From Chrysochromulina tobinii (Eukaryota > Haptophyta > Prymnesiales > Chrysochromulinaceae), in contig JWZX01002749.1 in NCBI GenBank assembly GCA_001275005.1, positions 1 to 20,992 on the forward strand: DNA of 20,992 bases, read 5' to 3'. The position numbers were made by a program, and so were the translations under genes. Below the pieces are notes generated by a model that saw only the letters and a list, made by a program, of their open reading frames with translations, did no database searches and was not told where the DNA came from. Within the stretch, counting starts at the first letter, position 1; each line of letters starts with the position of its first letter. Below, in pieces: positions 8,125-16,007 of the stretch.

Positions 8125-9631
8125 CTATACATGCTCAATACATGCCCTGCGCACCGCTGGGGCCTGCTCGACGGCGCTCCAGTTGAAAAGTTTACGCGGC
8201 CCAAGCAGCGCCTCATTTTCCTTAAGTGCCACAAAGCACTGCCGAGGCATCGTCCGTAAGCGCAAGCCCGGAGCATTCTTGGCCACTCCTCCGTAGCCGG
8301 CCGACTCTAGCAGTGCATCGTGTAGCAGTCCATCGTGGCAACTGAAATCTGAGCTGCCAGTTCGCACGCCGATGCACGGGGAGGAGAGCACACTCTTGTT
8401 CGGCATGCGATCGAGCGGAGCCCTCCCTTTCCGATGATGAAAGTGGCACAGGAGCAGGGCGTGCGAGCCGTCGCTAAGGTGGGACACGCCGCCTTTGTCG
8501 ATGCGCAGGTTGCAGTCCGGCGGAGCTAATGCGTCATCGAGCTGAACTGGCACCACAAGGTGCGCCACACCAAACGGCGTGCCAGGGGCGGCCGCGGCAT
8601 CGAGCACTGCCGCAGAGAACGAGAATCGGTACCCCATAGCAGCGAAGTACTGCCCCCACTCGTCGTAGCTGGCGCGGTGGCGGCGCAGCGGACCGAAGAC
8701 GGCCCTCAGCGCGCCCAAGTTGATCACGGGCATCACGTGCGAGAAGAAGGCGGCGGTGCTGTAGACGGCGATTGGGCCATACGAGAGCTGCATCGGGACC
8801 TCCGTGACCTGCGCACCAAACCAACCGACCAATCAAATCTAAGCTGCGGGAAGACGTGTGCGCACATGGGCGCAGTCCGACTCGAGCGATGCGCGCGCGG
8901 GGATGGGGGCGGCGGCCGGCACGCCGACGAGCAGCACGGCACAGCTGTGTGAGATTACCTGCACCGCCCCGATGGGCGCGCTGCGACTCTCCCCCAGCTG
9001 CCGCGTGAGCGCCGCAAACATGTGCCCAGACACCATGACCTGCAGGGTGGGGGTGAGAAGGGCACGTCACAATGAGCTGGAAGAGACTGGACACACTCGC
9101 AGAACACGCGCAGCCACACAAAACAAGGTGCTTCAGAGGCACACGCGCAGGCTGTCGTGCGGGTCGCACATCGTTGTCAATCCAGCCCCACCACGCATAC
9201 GGCGTGATAACCTCGGGAACGAGTAGTGCGGCCAGCGGCTTCATGTCGGTTATCTTCCGATAGTCGAACCCATTAACGTGGTGCATGCTGGCGCTCAAGA
9301 CGGTCTGGAGCCGTGCGCACAGCGTCCCCCAAGGAAGCGAGATAAACTCCACGTTAGACGGCATCGGCAGCAAGTGCGCTGGTGGGCTTGGGTCGCCCAC
9401 GATGGCCACGCGGATCGTCGGGCTGGCGCCGACTGATCGCAGGAACAGAGGGAGGCAGGTGGAGTTCCACTGCGCCGGGCCGTACAGCCAACTGACCAGT
9501 AGAAGTAGCGGCTGCGGCACGGCCGGCAGCAGCGCCGGACGCGCCACACGGACAGCGGACGGAGAAGAATTATTGAGAGGGCGCGCTGGCGAAGTGACAG
9601 GCGCTGAGAGCTTGTTAGAGAGCCTGTGCAT
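8125..9631 (-). CDS. DUF6625-type glycosyltransferase-like protein, three exons
   Basis: On the minus strand the exons are 9631-9170, 9039-8959 and 8808-8125, giving 408 residues. The introns (9040-9169, 130 bp; 8809-8958, 150 bp) have GT-AG ends and both junctions restore one frame. After a proline-rich start, a beta-strand-like LLLLVSWLYG opens the catalytic domain. The signature GFDYRKITDMKPLAALL, then YAWWGWIDNDV (about residues 146-155), matches the DUF6625 pattern of a lysine-proline stretch followed by W-G-x-x-D-x-D. D152-N153-D154 would be the nucleotide-sugar/metal DxD motif, and it is split from the next residue by the first intron. Conserved-looking exon 3 parts include the AFFSHVMPVINLGALRAVFG and DEWGQYFAAMGY regions. 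It probably acts in the Golgi or ER on glycans; donor and acceptor are unknown. No clear membrane anchor is seen, so the N-terminus may be incomplete. Confidence 0.75.
8809..8958 (-). other. Intron 2 of the DUF6625-like gene
   Basis: Read on the minus strand, GTAATC starts at 8958 and GCGCAG ends at 8809. It joins APIGAVQ to VTEVPMQLSYG in phase 0. An earlier possible acceptor (CCGCAG, about 35 bases upstream on this strand) would add an in-frame-incompatible segment, so 8809 is preferred. Confidence 0.75.
9040..9169 (-). other. Intron 1 of the DUF6625-like gene
   Basis: Read on the minus strand, GTGCGA starts at 9169 and a C-rich tract leading to CCTGCAG ends at 9040. It joins GWIDND to VMVSGHMFAAL in phase 0. 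It is an ordinary intron, without the repeated cores seen in genes 1, 2 and 8. Confidence 0.75.
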
Positions 9632-9957
9632 TTTTGTCGCGCATCACACGTCCGTGAACCACGAGGGTTTCTCGTCCTGTGAAAGGTTGAAACGGCTGTG
9701 AGCCGGAGCTTGCGGCACGTCCAACCCGAGTAAATCAGGTACGGTGCGTACCGGTGTACCTGCTTTAACTGTTGGAATCATCGAATCACTCGGGGAATCA
9801 CTCAAGGGAATCACTGCGAGAGGCTCCCCACACAGGCACGACTTCTTCACCTGTGAGTTGGAAATGATCAAGATGTGACTGAAAAAAGGAGCTCTGGATC
9901 TCCGTCCGCGACCCCACTCCCACTCCTGTGATTGCCAACCTTTTTCGCGAGAGGCGC
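9632..9957. promoter_or_regulatory. Divergent promoter region with inverted and direct repeats
   Basis: This separates the divergent starts of the DUF6625-like gene (-) and the WW-like repeat gene (+). GGTACG (9738-9743) and CGTACC (9747-9752) form a perfect inverted repeat around three bases, nested with AGGTAC (9737-9742) and GTACCT (9756-9761). The octamer GAATCACT occurs three times (9783, 9795, 9808) with 12-13 base spacing. These are candidate factor-binding sites for one or both genes; no known motif is assigned. Confidence 0.45.
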
Positions 9958-10551
9958 ATGGCTCCTCTCGCGATTCGATGGTTCGCACTGCTGCCAGTGC
10001 TTCTCTTGCTGCAGGTAGGCGGCCTCATGCCAGCGCCTCCGCCAACGCGCGGCCCTTTGCGGGGCTCAGCCATTCAACTTGGCCTTGTCTTTCCCGACTC
10101 GCAGGAGGGCACGCCAGCTGACCCGCGATCTTGGCGCAAGGGCACTGTGGGCGACTCGAGCACCACCTACTGGTGGAGAAAAGGCGTCCATGAGTCTGAC
10201 GCTCCAGAAGTTTCCAACACACCGCCAGCAGAAGACTGGAAGGTGGGCAAGCTCGAAAATGGGCGCGAGTTCCTGTGGCGCGAGGGCAATGACCCCAACG
10301 ACCCTGAGATTGCGCTGCAGGGATCGGAGGTCGAGGCCACGTCCGCCCCGGATACGTCGCCCGACGGCTGGCGAATCGGCGTGCTAGCGAGTGGCAGGAG
10401 GTACCTATGGCGAGGCAGCGCTGAGGATCCGGAGGTGCGCTTCTGGGACTCGTCAACGCTCGAATCGGGCAAGGTCTTCTGGTACACAGGCGATGGCCAC
10501 GTGAGCCTAACCGATCCCTTTGACCTTCGCAGCCGGCAAGAGCTCATATGA
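9958..10551 (+). CDS. Small leader-bearing protein with degenerate WW-like repeats
   Basis: A single 197-residue exon from the ATG at 9958; an ATG at 9928 would add ten residues ahead of the hydrophobic leader and is less likely. The leader (LAIRWFALLPVLLLLQVGGL) looks like a signal peptide or the first part of a plastid-targeting sequence. The mature part carries three or four related blocks: WKVGKLENGREFLWREG, WRIGVLASGRRYLWRGS, and a third reading LESGKVFWYTGDGHVSLTDP. Each has a Trp, then (S/N)GR or SGK, then an aromatic pair, and the last ends Asp-Pro as WW domains do. They are called WW-like with caution because the second Trp is not at the usual place. The function is unknown; binding of proline-rich partners is only an inference. 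The rest is acidic and Ser/Pro-rich. Confidence 0.65.
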   Translation: MAPLAIRWFALLPVLLLLQVGGLMPAPPPTRGPLRGSAIQLGLVFPDSQEGTPADPRSWRKGTVGDSSTTYWWRKGVHESDAPEVSNTPPAEDWKVGKLENGREFLWREGNDPNDPEIALQGSEVEATSAPDTSPDGWRIGVLASGRRYLWRGSAEDPEVRFWDSSTLESGKVFWYTGDGHVSLTDPFDLRSRQELI

Positions 10552-10902
10552 GGGAGGCCACAATCGTCGGTTTGGGCGAGATATGCTTTGTTCTTATCGT
10601 ATGTCGAAGATCGAGAGCCAGCGCAGAGCCAGGAGCAGAGACAGCCGGGGTAGTAACGGAAATATGCGCGCCTTTCCCTTTGGGGCGACGAGTATAGAAA
10701 TGATATAGTTAAACGCCTTCTATACCCCGTACGTGTGGGCTACACACACGCGCGGTACGGCGTTCCGCCCGCACGAGCGTCGAGCCACGCGGTCGACCAT
10801 CATCAGTGAGTCGGTTCATGTACACGGCCGTCCCGCCCCCTGGCACCTCCCCCTCTCCCCATGGCGCTATCGCCATTTGCGATGCCGTGTGCCCGTGTCG
10901 TC
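10552..10902. other. Convergent intergenic region, no gene seen
   Basis: About 350 bases between the WW-like gene (+) and the stop of the next minus-strand gene. Short open frames occur on both strands but have no motif. A lower-GC stretch at about 10575-10720 may hold 3' ends of both transcripts. Confidence 0.4.
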
Positions 10903-11751
10903 TCAAAACGGATTGACGCCCGTCATCGAAAACCCCTTGAAGGATGTAATGAAGCCACCGAAGATGAGCCACGTGGCGCCTGCGGTGGCTACCGCGACCG
11001 CCCCCCAGCGTGCGTTCACTGGCACCGCCTCCACCACATCGACCACCGCGGCGGCGCGCTTGATATCATCAGCGCTGGCACCCCGAAGGCCGATGGGATT
11101 GCTCGTGAGCACGCCAGGGTTCTTCGTGATGACCTCGAGCGCCTCCGCCTCGCTCATCTTCTCGGTGAGGACCCGCCAGCTGCCGTCAATGTGGAACGGC
11201 TTGTTCAAGTACGGGAGCACCAGGGCAGAGTTGCGAGCAATGGCCTCGAGCGCTGCGTCCTCGTTTGGGTAAACACTGAGGACGCGATTGTACAGGATGC
11301 GGACGCCAGGACGGGATTCCTTTAGGTCATCGTCTACTAGCAGCGCTTCAATCGAAGGCGGCAGCGGCGTGTCGAGCTCGCGAAACGGCACACCCGTCTG
11401 TGCGGCCAGCGCCCTCAGCGCCTCTGCTTGCTGCAGCTGCCTCTCGGGTTGGAACTGAAACTGCCCTCGCTCCGCGCCAGTCGCACCCTGCGTGACGACC
11501 CACCCTTCGATGACGTCGTACTCGATCGATTTGATCGATGGGCAATGACGAGTTCCGTCCACAGATAATTCGAGCACATTATCAGCCGCCATACGAAAGA
11601 GCAACGTGTCCTCCTCTAGGTCCACTAGCTCTAACTCTTGAGCCGCTACCATGGTCACGAACGGGTGAGCTCGCACAGGCCGCAGAACTCGCACGGTGCT
11701 CAACGCTGGATGCGCCGCTGGCGCGAAAAGGACTAGGAGTTGAAGCATCAT
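10903..11751 (-). CDS. Leader-bearing protein with mTERF-like helical segment and C-terminal membrane anchor, unknown function
   Basis: A single exon on the minus strand. The start is placed at 11751 (or the adjacent ATG at 11748) because MMLQLLVLFAPAAHPALS is a good signal-peptide-like leader; the open frame also reaches an ATG at 11898. From 11751 the product is 282 residues. The middle has a Gln/Glu/Ala helix (about 115-135). Then comes a segment with NEDAALEAIARNSALVLPYL and EALEVITKNPGVLTSNPIGL, two helix pairs ending in a hydrophobic-proline pattern like mTERF repeats. A single hydrophobic helix (WGAVAVATAGATWLIFGGFI) lies near the C-terminus. The arrangement suggests a plastid or endomembrane anchored protein. 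Calling it mTERF would overstate the match: only one or two motifs are visible, whereas mTERF proteins have many. Confidence 0.7.
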   Translation of the reverse strand: MMLQLLVLFAPAAHPALSTVRVLRPVRAHPFVTMVAAQELELVDLEEDTLLFRMAADNVLELSVDGTRHCPSIKSIEYDVIEGWVVTQGATGAERGQFQFQPERQLQQAEALRALAAQTGVPFRELDTPLPPSIEALLVDDDLKESRPGVRILYNRVLSVYPNEDAALEAIARNSALVLPYLNKPFHIDGSWRVLTEKMSEAEALEVITKNPGVLTSNPIGLRGASADDIKRAAAVVDVVEAVPVNARWGAVAVATAGATWLIFGGFITSFKGFSMTGVNPF

Positions 11752-12064
11752 AATTGCTCGAGCGAAGGCACCAAGGGGCTGGGTGCAGGGGCTGGGAGAG
11801 CCTTGTTGGAAGGCACGCACGTTTCGTAATTTTCGCGATCTCAGTTTCTCATGAAATACTCGATGAGGCACCCCCCCAATCTCAATACGTTGATTCATAT
11901 TGAAGAAGAGATTTGCTCATGTTTCGTACAGTCCAGTACATTGTACTTGACATCGAGCGCGAAGTTGCGCTCAACACGGCGTGTGTTTCGTTTCCCGCTT
12001 GTGCGGCTCGATGCGTCGGGACGCCGGCACGCGAGCGAGGCGCGCCGCGCGCGCGGCCCGATCG
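11752..12064. promoter_or_regulatory. Divergent promoter region between the mTERF-like and TylF-like genes
   Basis: About 310 bases, AT-richer than the surrounding genes, between divergent starts. AGTAC (11935-11939) and GTACT (11943-11947) form an inverted repeat around three bases. A C-run lies at about 11871-11877. Both genes have alternative upstream ATGs inside this region (11898 on minus, 11981 on plus), so part may be leader sequence. Confidence 0.4.
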
Positions 12065-15016
12065 ATGCGTCTTGTGGGTTGCAAGCTATTGCAGCTCATC
12101 ATCGTGCTCCAAGCTTCCAAGCTCGCTCAGGCTGATTGGTCAGCACCGCATGGCTCGAATCAGACGTCGGGCACGGCACTCAACAACCCAATAAACGCAA
12201 CAGGCAACGCGACAGGCAACTGCTGTCCCCCAAGGGCAGAATCTGGGCGGATGGGGCGCTGCGATTTCATGGCTCAAAAAGCAGGATGCGCTCACGCCCG
12301 AACGCGGAATTTCTGCCCAATCGCGTGCGGATCATGCGCCATCTGTGATCCGGCCTTGCGTGAGATATATCGACAGTTTTACGTGCGGACAGCTCGCATG
12401 CGGGCCAAGGCGGCGCCGAGTGAGGTTGCCTTTACAAACAATTACAACGTCTCATTGGCAGAAGCGCGGAATATGGCCGTAAAAATGGGCAAAGATCTCT
12501 CCAGGCGTTCCCGCCTATTGCTGGTAGACGTGGTCATCCGCGGACTCTCTTTCTCCCACTATGTTAACGATCCTGGCTTCGACATGGTGCCAACGAAGCC
12601 CATCTTCGATTATATACAGTTTAGCCGCACCCGCACAACACAGCACCTTTGGCCTCGCTACGGCCATTCGTTGGTGGGAGTCGACGGGATGAACCAGGTG
12701 GCAAGGCTTATAGAAAAAGTCCTCGAGAGAGGCGTGCCGGGGCACTTTGTAGAGGCAGGCGCCTGGAAGGGCGCCAACGGCATTCTGGCTCGCAAGTTGT
12801 TCGACGCGTCGCCCCAATCGCAAGACAATGCTCGCATGGTCTACTCGTTGGACTCGTTTTCATGGTTTCCTAAGACGGCAAACAAATCGTACTACGCCGA
12901 TCGTGGCCTTATCGAGACCTTTCATTTTAACACTACGATGAAATGGCACGAGAACTTCTATGCCGACATCAGCAAGGTGAAGCAGATCCACTTGCAGTTT
13001 GGCATCGACGTCGGGCACGAGTCGTCACGAGTGAGATTGATCCAGGGCTACTTTCAGCAGACTGCACCACAGCTTGCCAGCTTCCTGCAGAGTACAGGCG
13101 AGCGGATATCGGTGCTAGTCATCGACGCCAACTCTTACCAAGGCACATGGGAGTCACTGATGACGCTGTATCCTCACGTGTCCATCGGCGGCTACGTATT
13201 CATTGGCGACTACGGCTCGTTTCCCTCACGGCGCGCCACGGATGACTTTCGTGGATGCATCGGCATCGACTCGGAGCTCAACTTCTTCTTGCCGCATAGC
13301 TCACGGCACGGCCGGGAAGGCCAGGTGTACTGGAGAAAGTACCAAGAGGCGCCCTCCGACAAGAGGCTGCACGCTCGTTGCGACCCGATGCCTTCTCTGA
13401 AGGTTGGGTTCGGAGCCAACCAAGAAGAATTCTTCCTCGTCGCGCGCGTGACGACATTCAAGGGCAAGCGCTTCTGGCCCGTGATGAAAATGCCGTTGCT
13501 GAATGAGTCAGGCCGACCGGAAACAAGTGAATCCCTAGCGCGATTCATGTATCGCCCTGCAGCCATGAACATGTTCCGCGCCGCAGCTAGTGCGTGGAGT
13601 GCTGCTTCGAAGTCAACGTGCTTCGTTGATGTGCTCCTTTACGGCCTCATCCGGTCAGATGCGATGCTCGAGTACACGACGCCAACGCTACGTTCGCACG
13701 TCCTCGCCCCCATGCAGGGATACGGCTGCCTGCATGTGCACGCCTACTGCCTCGAATCGCAGTGCAACGTCTCGACGACGCACAGGCTTTTAAGTGGATT
13801 GAACCCCGTCACAGTGAACGTGACCCAGTCGGTCCCACCTGCAGTAGAGCTTGGCAAGCACGTAGGCACGGAATGGAACGCGCGGTATTTGAATGGAGAA
13901 GACAGTCGAATCGCACGTATGATCGCGAAAGACTCCCGCAAGAGGCGCGAAAAGATCATCAATCGCTGGCGCAGCGGCGTGCACAGCCTGTGGCTCGCTT
14001 GGACTGCTGCACGACATAACACGCCGGCCAAGTACGGCGAGTCACCGTCTGGTCTGGTGGTGGTGTGTCGTATCGACGTCGCCTTCGTTGCAAAGCCCCT
14101 TTACAATCTATGGGCCTCAAACGCCTGGGAAGAGCAGGAGCAGCGCACTGTGTTCGTGCCCAGATTTCAGCACTATGGTGCCCTGAATGATCGGTTCATG
14201 TACGGCTCGGCCATGGTGATGAAGACGCTCGTGATGGCTCGCAAGGAGCAAGCATGGCTAGGAGAAACGTTCGCGGAGCGTGCCATGTGCGCTGCTGTCC
14301 TCGAGCACAACGTATCCGTGAGCACAACGAATGTCGAGTTCGTGAGAGTGCGCGAGGACCTGTTCATCCCAAAGGTTGACAACGCCACCGTCTTGCACGA
14401 TGGCGCTTCTACGGATGGTAAGTGGTGGCACGGGCACAAAGTTGGAATGTGTCTGAGCTGTATTGCGTCCAATGGCCGTTGCCACGGCAGTGAGGAGGTG
14501 GCGTCCAATGGCCTCAATCCCTATCATTCTTTCTGCCCAGGCGATATGTGTCGGTTGCTCACCTCTTTCAACGCTCGTCTGGGAGCGTTTATCGACCGGG
14601 CTCAGCTGGCCGGCCTCCTCACCCTGGCACGTTCACGACCTGCCGTCTTCGCCGCGTTCCATCGGCGCATCGCGAAAGGAACATCGCGACTGGAGTCGGA
14701 ATCGCGACCATCCCGATCATCGCGTAAAGGAAAGACGAAGTCGGTCAAAACGACGCAAACGAGCGTGGCCGAGACCAACGATGCAAAAAAGGCCAAAGAG
14801 GAGCTGGACGCGTTGACCAGGTCAGACCTCATGGTTATCACCGAGGCCGAGGAGCGTATGGCGCATTTTCGTGAGCTACACAAGGAAAAGCTACGTGACC
14901 GTAAACGCCGCCGCCCGAGGGCAACCGTAAGCACTGCAATCACAACCACAGTCAGTCAGTCAGTTAGTCAGTCAGTCAGTCAGTCAGTCAGTCAGTCGAG
15001 TACTTATACGTTATAG
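12065..15016 (+). CDS. Secreted fusion protein: ShKT-like, TylF/MycF-like methyltransferase and glycosyltransferase-like regions
   Basis: An intronless frame of 983 residues from 12065, chosen because MRLVGCKLLQLIIVLQASKL is a clear signal peptide; the open frame begins at 11981. Residues about 53-95 have six or more cysteines in an ShKT-like pattern, ending NFCPIACGSCAIC. Residues about 195-400 fit the TylF/macrocin O-methyltransferase family: HFVEAGAWKGANG (SAM-binding loop), a GYFQQT segment, VLVIDANSYQGTWESL, then GGYVFIGDYGSF. Residues about 515-785 resemble a glycosyltransferase-like region (DUF7796-type): VVVCRIDVAFVAKPL and YGALNDRFMYGSA. The tail is a Lys/Arg/Ser coiled coil ending in a Ser-Val-Ser-Gln repeat. 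Several Asn-X-Thr/Ser sites fit passage through the secretory pathway. Likely work is modifying sugars or glycoproteins in ER/Golgi. In TylF proteins the metal-site loops usually read D-x-D-x-Y and D-D-Y-G; here they are D-A-N-S-Y and G-D-Y-G, so activity is uncertain. Confidence 0.8.
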   Translation: MRLVGCKLLQLIIVLQASKLAQADWSAPHGSNQTSGTALNNPINATGNATGNCCPPRAESGRMGRCDFMAQKAGCAHARTRNFCPIACGSCAICDPALREIYRQFYVRTARMRAKAAPSEVAFTNNYNVSLAEARNMAVKMGKDLSRRSRLLLVDVVIRGLSFSHYVNDPGFDMVPTKPIFDYIQFSRTRTTQHLWPRYGHSLVGVDGMNQVARLIEKVLERGVPGHFVEAGAWKGANGILARKLFDASPQSQDNARMVYSLDSFSWFPKTANKSYYADRGLIETFHFNTTMKWHENFYADISKVKQIHLQFGIDVGHESSRVRLIQGYFQQTAPQLASFLQSTGERISVLVIDANSYQGTWESLMTLYPHVSIGGYVFIGDYGSFPSRRATDDFRGCIGIDSELNFFLPHSSRHGREGQVYWRKYQEAPSDKRLHARCDPMPSLKVGFGANQEEFFLVARVTTFKGKRFWPVMKMPLLNESGRPETSESLARFMYRPAAMNMFRAAASAWSAASKSTCFVDVLLYGLIRSDAMLEYTTPTLRSHVLAPMQGYGCLHVHAYCLESQCNVSTTHRLLSGLNPVTVNVTQSVPPAVELGKHVGTEWNARYLNGEDSRIARMIAKDSRKRREKIINRWRSGVHSLWLAWTAARHNTPAKYGESPSGLVVVCRIDVAFVAKPLYNLWASNAWEEQEQRTVFVPRFQHYGALNDRFMYGSAMVMKTLVMARKEQAWLGETFAERAMCAAVLEHNVSVSTTNVEFVRVREDLFIPKVDNATVLHDGASTDGKWWHGHKVGMCLSCIASNGRCHGSEEVASNGLNPYHSFCPGDMCRLLTSFNARLGAFIDRAQLAGLLTLARSRPAVFAAFHRRIAKGTSRLESESRPSRSSRKGKTKSVKTTQTSVAETNDAKKAKEELDALTRSDLMVITEAEERMAHFRELHKEKLRDRKRRRPRATVSTAITTTVSQSVSQSVSQSVSQSSTYTL
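14949..15000 (+). repeat. (CAGT)n microsatellite at the 3' end of a coding region
   Basis: About twelve CAGT units, with one TAGT variant, encode a repeating Gln-Ser-Val-Ser tail, which is a 12-base coding period. The stop at 15014-15016 lies a few codons later. Changes by one unit would shift the frame and alter the last residues. Confidence 0.9.
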
Positions 15017-16007
15017 CGGTTGACCCCACGCAGGCCACGGCAGCGGAGCCGTCCTTTGAGACGGAGTGTGGTGAGCGCTACGGGTGAGCGCGGGGGGACC
15101 GCGACGTACCTTAGACATACCTGGCCGACTGCACGCCCGACTCTTTACCCGACTCTCGACCCGACTCCACCTCTCGCGTCTCGAGCCGAGCTCATAGGGG
15201 GCTCCGGCCGCACCGCCGGCCGCTACGCGTCTCGGCGTCTGCAGCGCGCGCCTTCATTTCGCCGACCGCCTTTGAGCAGGCGCGGGGAGGCGCTCTGGCA
15301 GCGGGTGGCGGCAGGGTCGGGTTTGCAGGGGGCGGCCTCTTCTGAGTCGGCCGCGGGGAGCGGTCGGCTCCGGGGAAGCGGCTGTTGAGTCGGCCGCGGA
15401 TTCGGTCGTCGCGCAGTCGTGCGGGTGCATTTTGGTGTAAGCATGGGTCCATTTGGTGGGTTGGGATGGTTGTGAGGTTCGTCTGTGTGATCCGTGTGCC
15501 CGTGTGTCCCCTTGAGTCCCGTTGTGTCGCGGCTCCCCAGCGCTCCCCCATCTCTTAACCGACTGACTAGTGTGACTGCGGAATTCCTGTTTACTGCACC
15601 TTTTTACGTTCAGTATGAATACAGTTGACGTGACTCGTGAGCAGGACGGATGGAGTGAGTCAGCGTCTCTTCAGGGGGCCGCGACGTCAATACTCGTCGC
15701 CCCTTGGCTCGTCCATCTGGGGGTTCACCGCCCATGTCGGCGGGCGCTCTCCCTCCCGAGCTCGTATACTGCCCGCTCAGCTGTGTGAGTGAATGTGAAT
15801 GTGTGTCTGTGTGATTTCCCACGTAAACAGTACTCGAAATGAGACACATGCAGACGGAGATCTGAGAAACAGCCAAAAAAAGAGAGAGTGCGGCGAGACC
15901 CATGTATACGAGCCTGAACCGCGCAGTTGTCGCGTCTGTCGTGTTAACGTTCACACATGAATTCATATGTACACAGAAGATCGAGGGATCTTGCATGTAG
16001 TGCACCT
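15017..16007. other. About 1 kb without a supported gene
   Basis: Open frames exist on both strands (for example 15192-15551 and 15610-16005, minus) but are basic, low-complexity and motif-free. The first 400 bases are very GC-rich. About 15413-15535 is strongly G+T-biased on the plus strand. About 15780-15960 is more AT-rich and probably holds the promoter and 5' leader of the next gene. Two copies of a short phrase (GGGACCGCGACGT near 15097 and GGGGCCGCGACGT near 15675) occur. Confidence 0.4.

Noticed and set aside
10861-11325. 154-codon plus-strand frame opposite the mTERF-like gene
   Set aside because: It is antisense to a better-supported gene with a leader and membrane helix; its composition is typical of a GC-rich shadow frame.
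8125-15016. A biosynthetic gene cluster of glycosyltransferase and methyltransferase genes
   Set aside because: The genes are on alternating strands and separated by unrelated small genes, and nothing indicates joint regulation.
15192-15551. 119-codon minus-strand frame in the gene-poor region
   Set aside because: It is Pro/Arg/Thr-rich with no motif and no neighbouring exon evidence.
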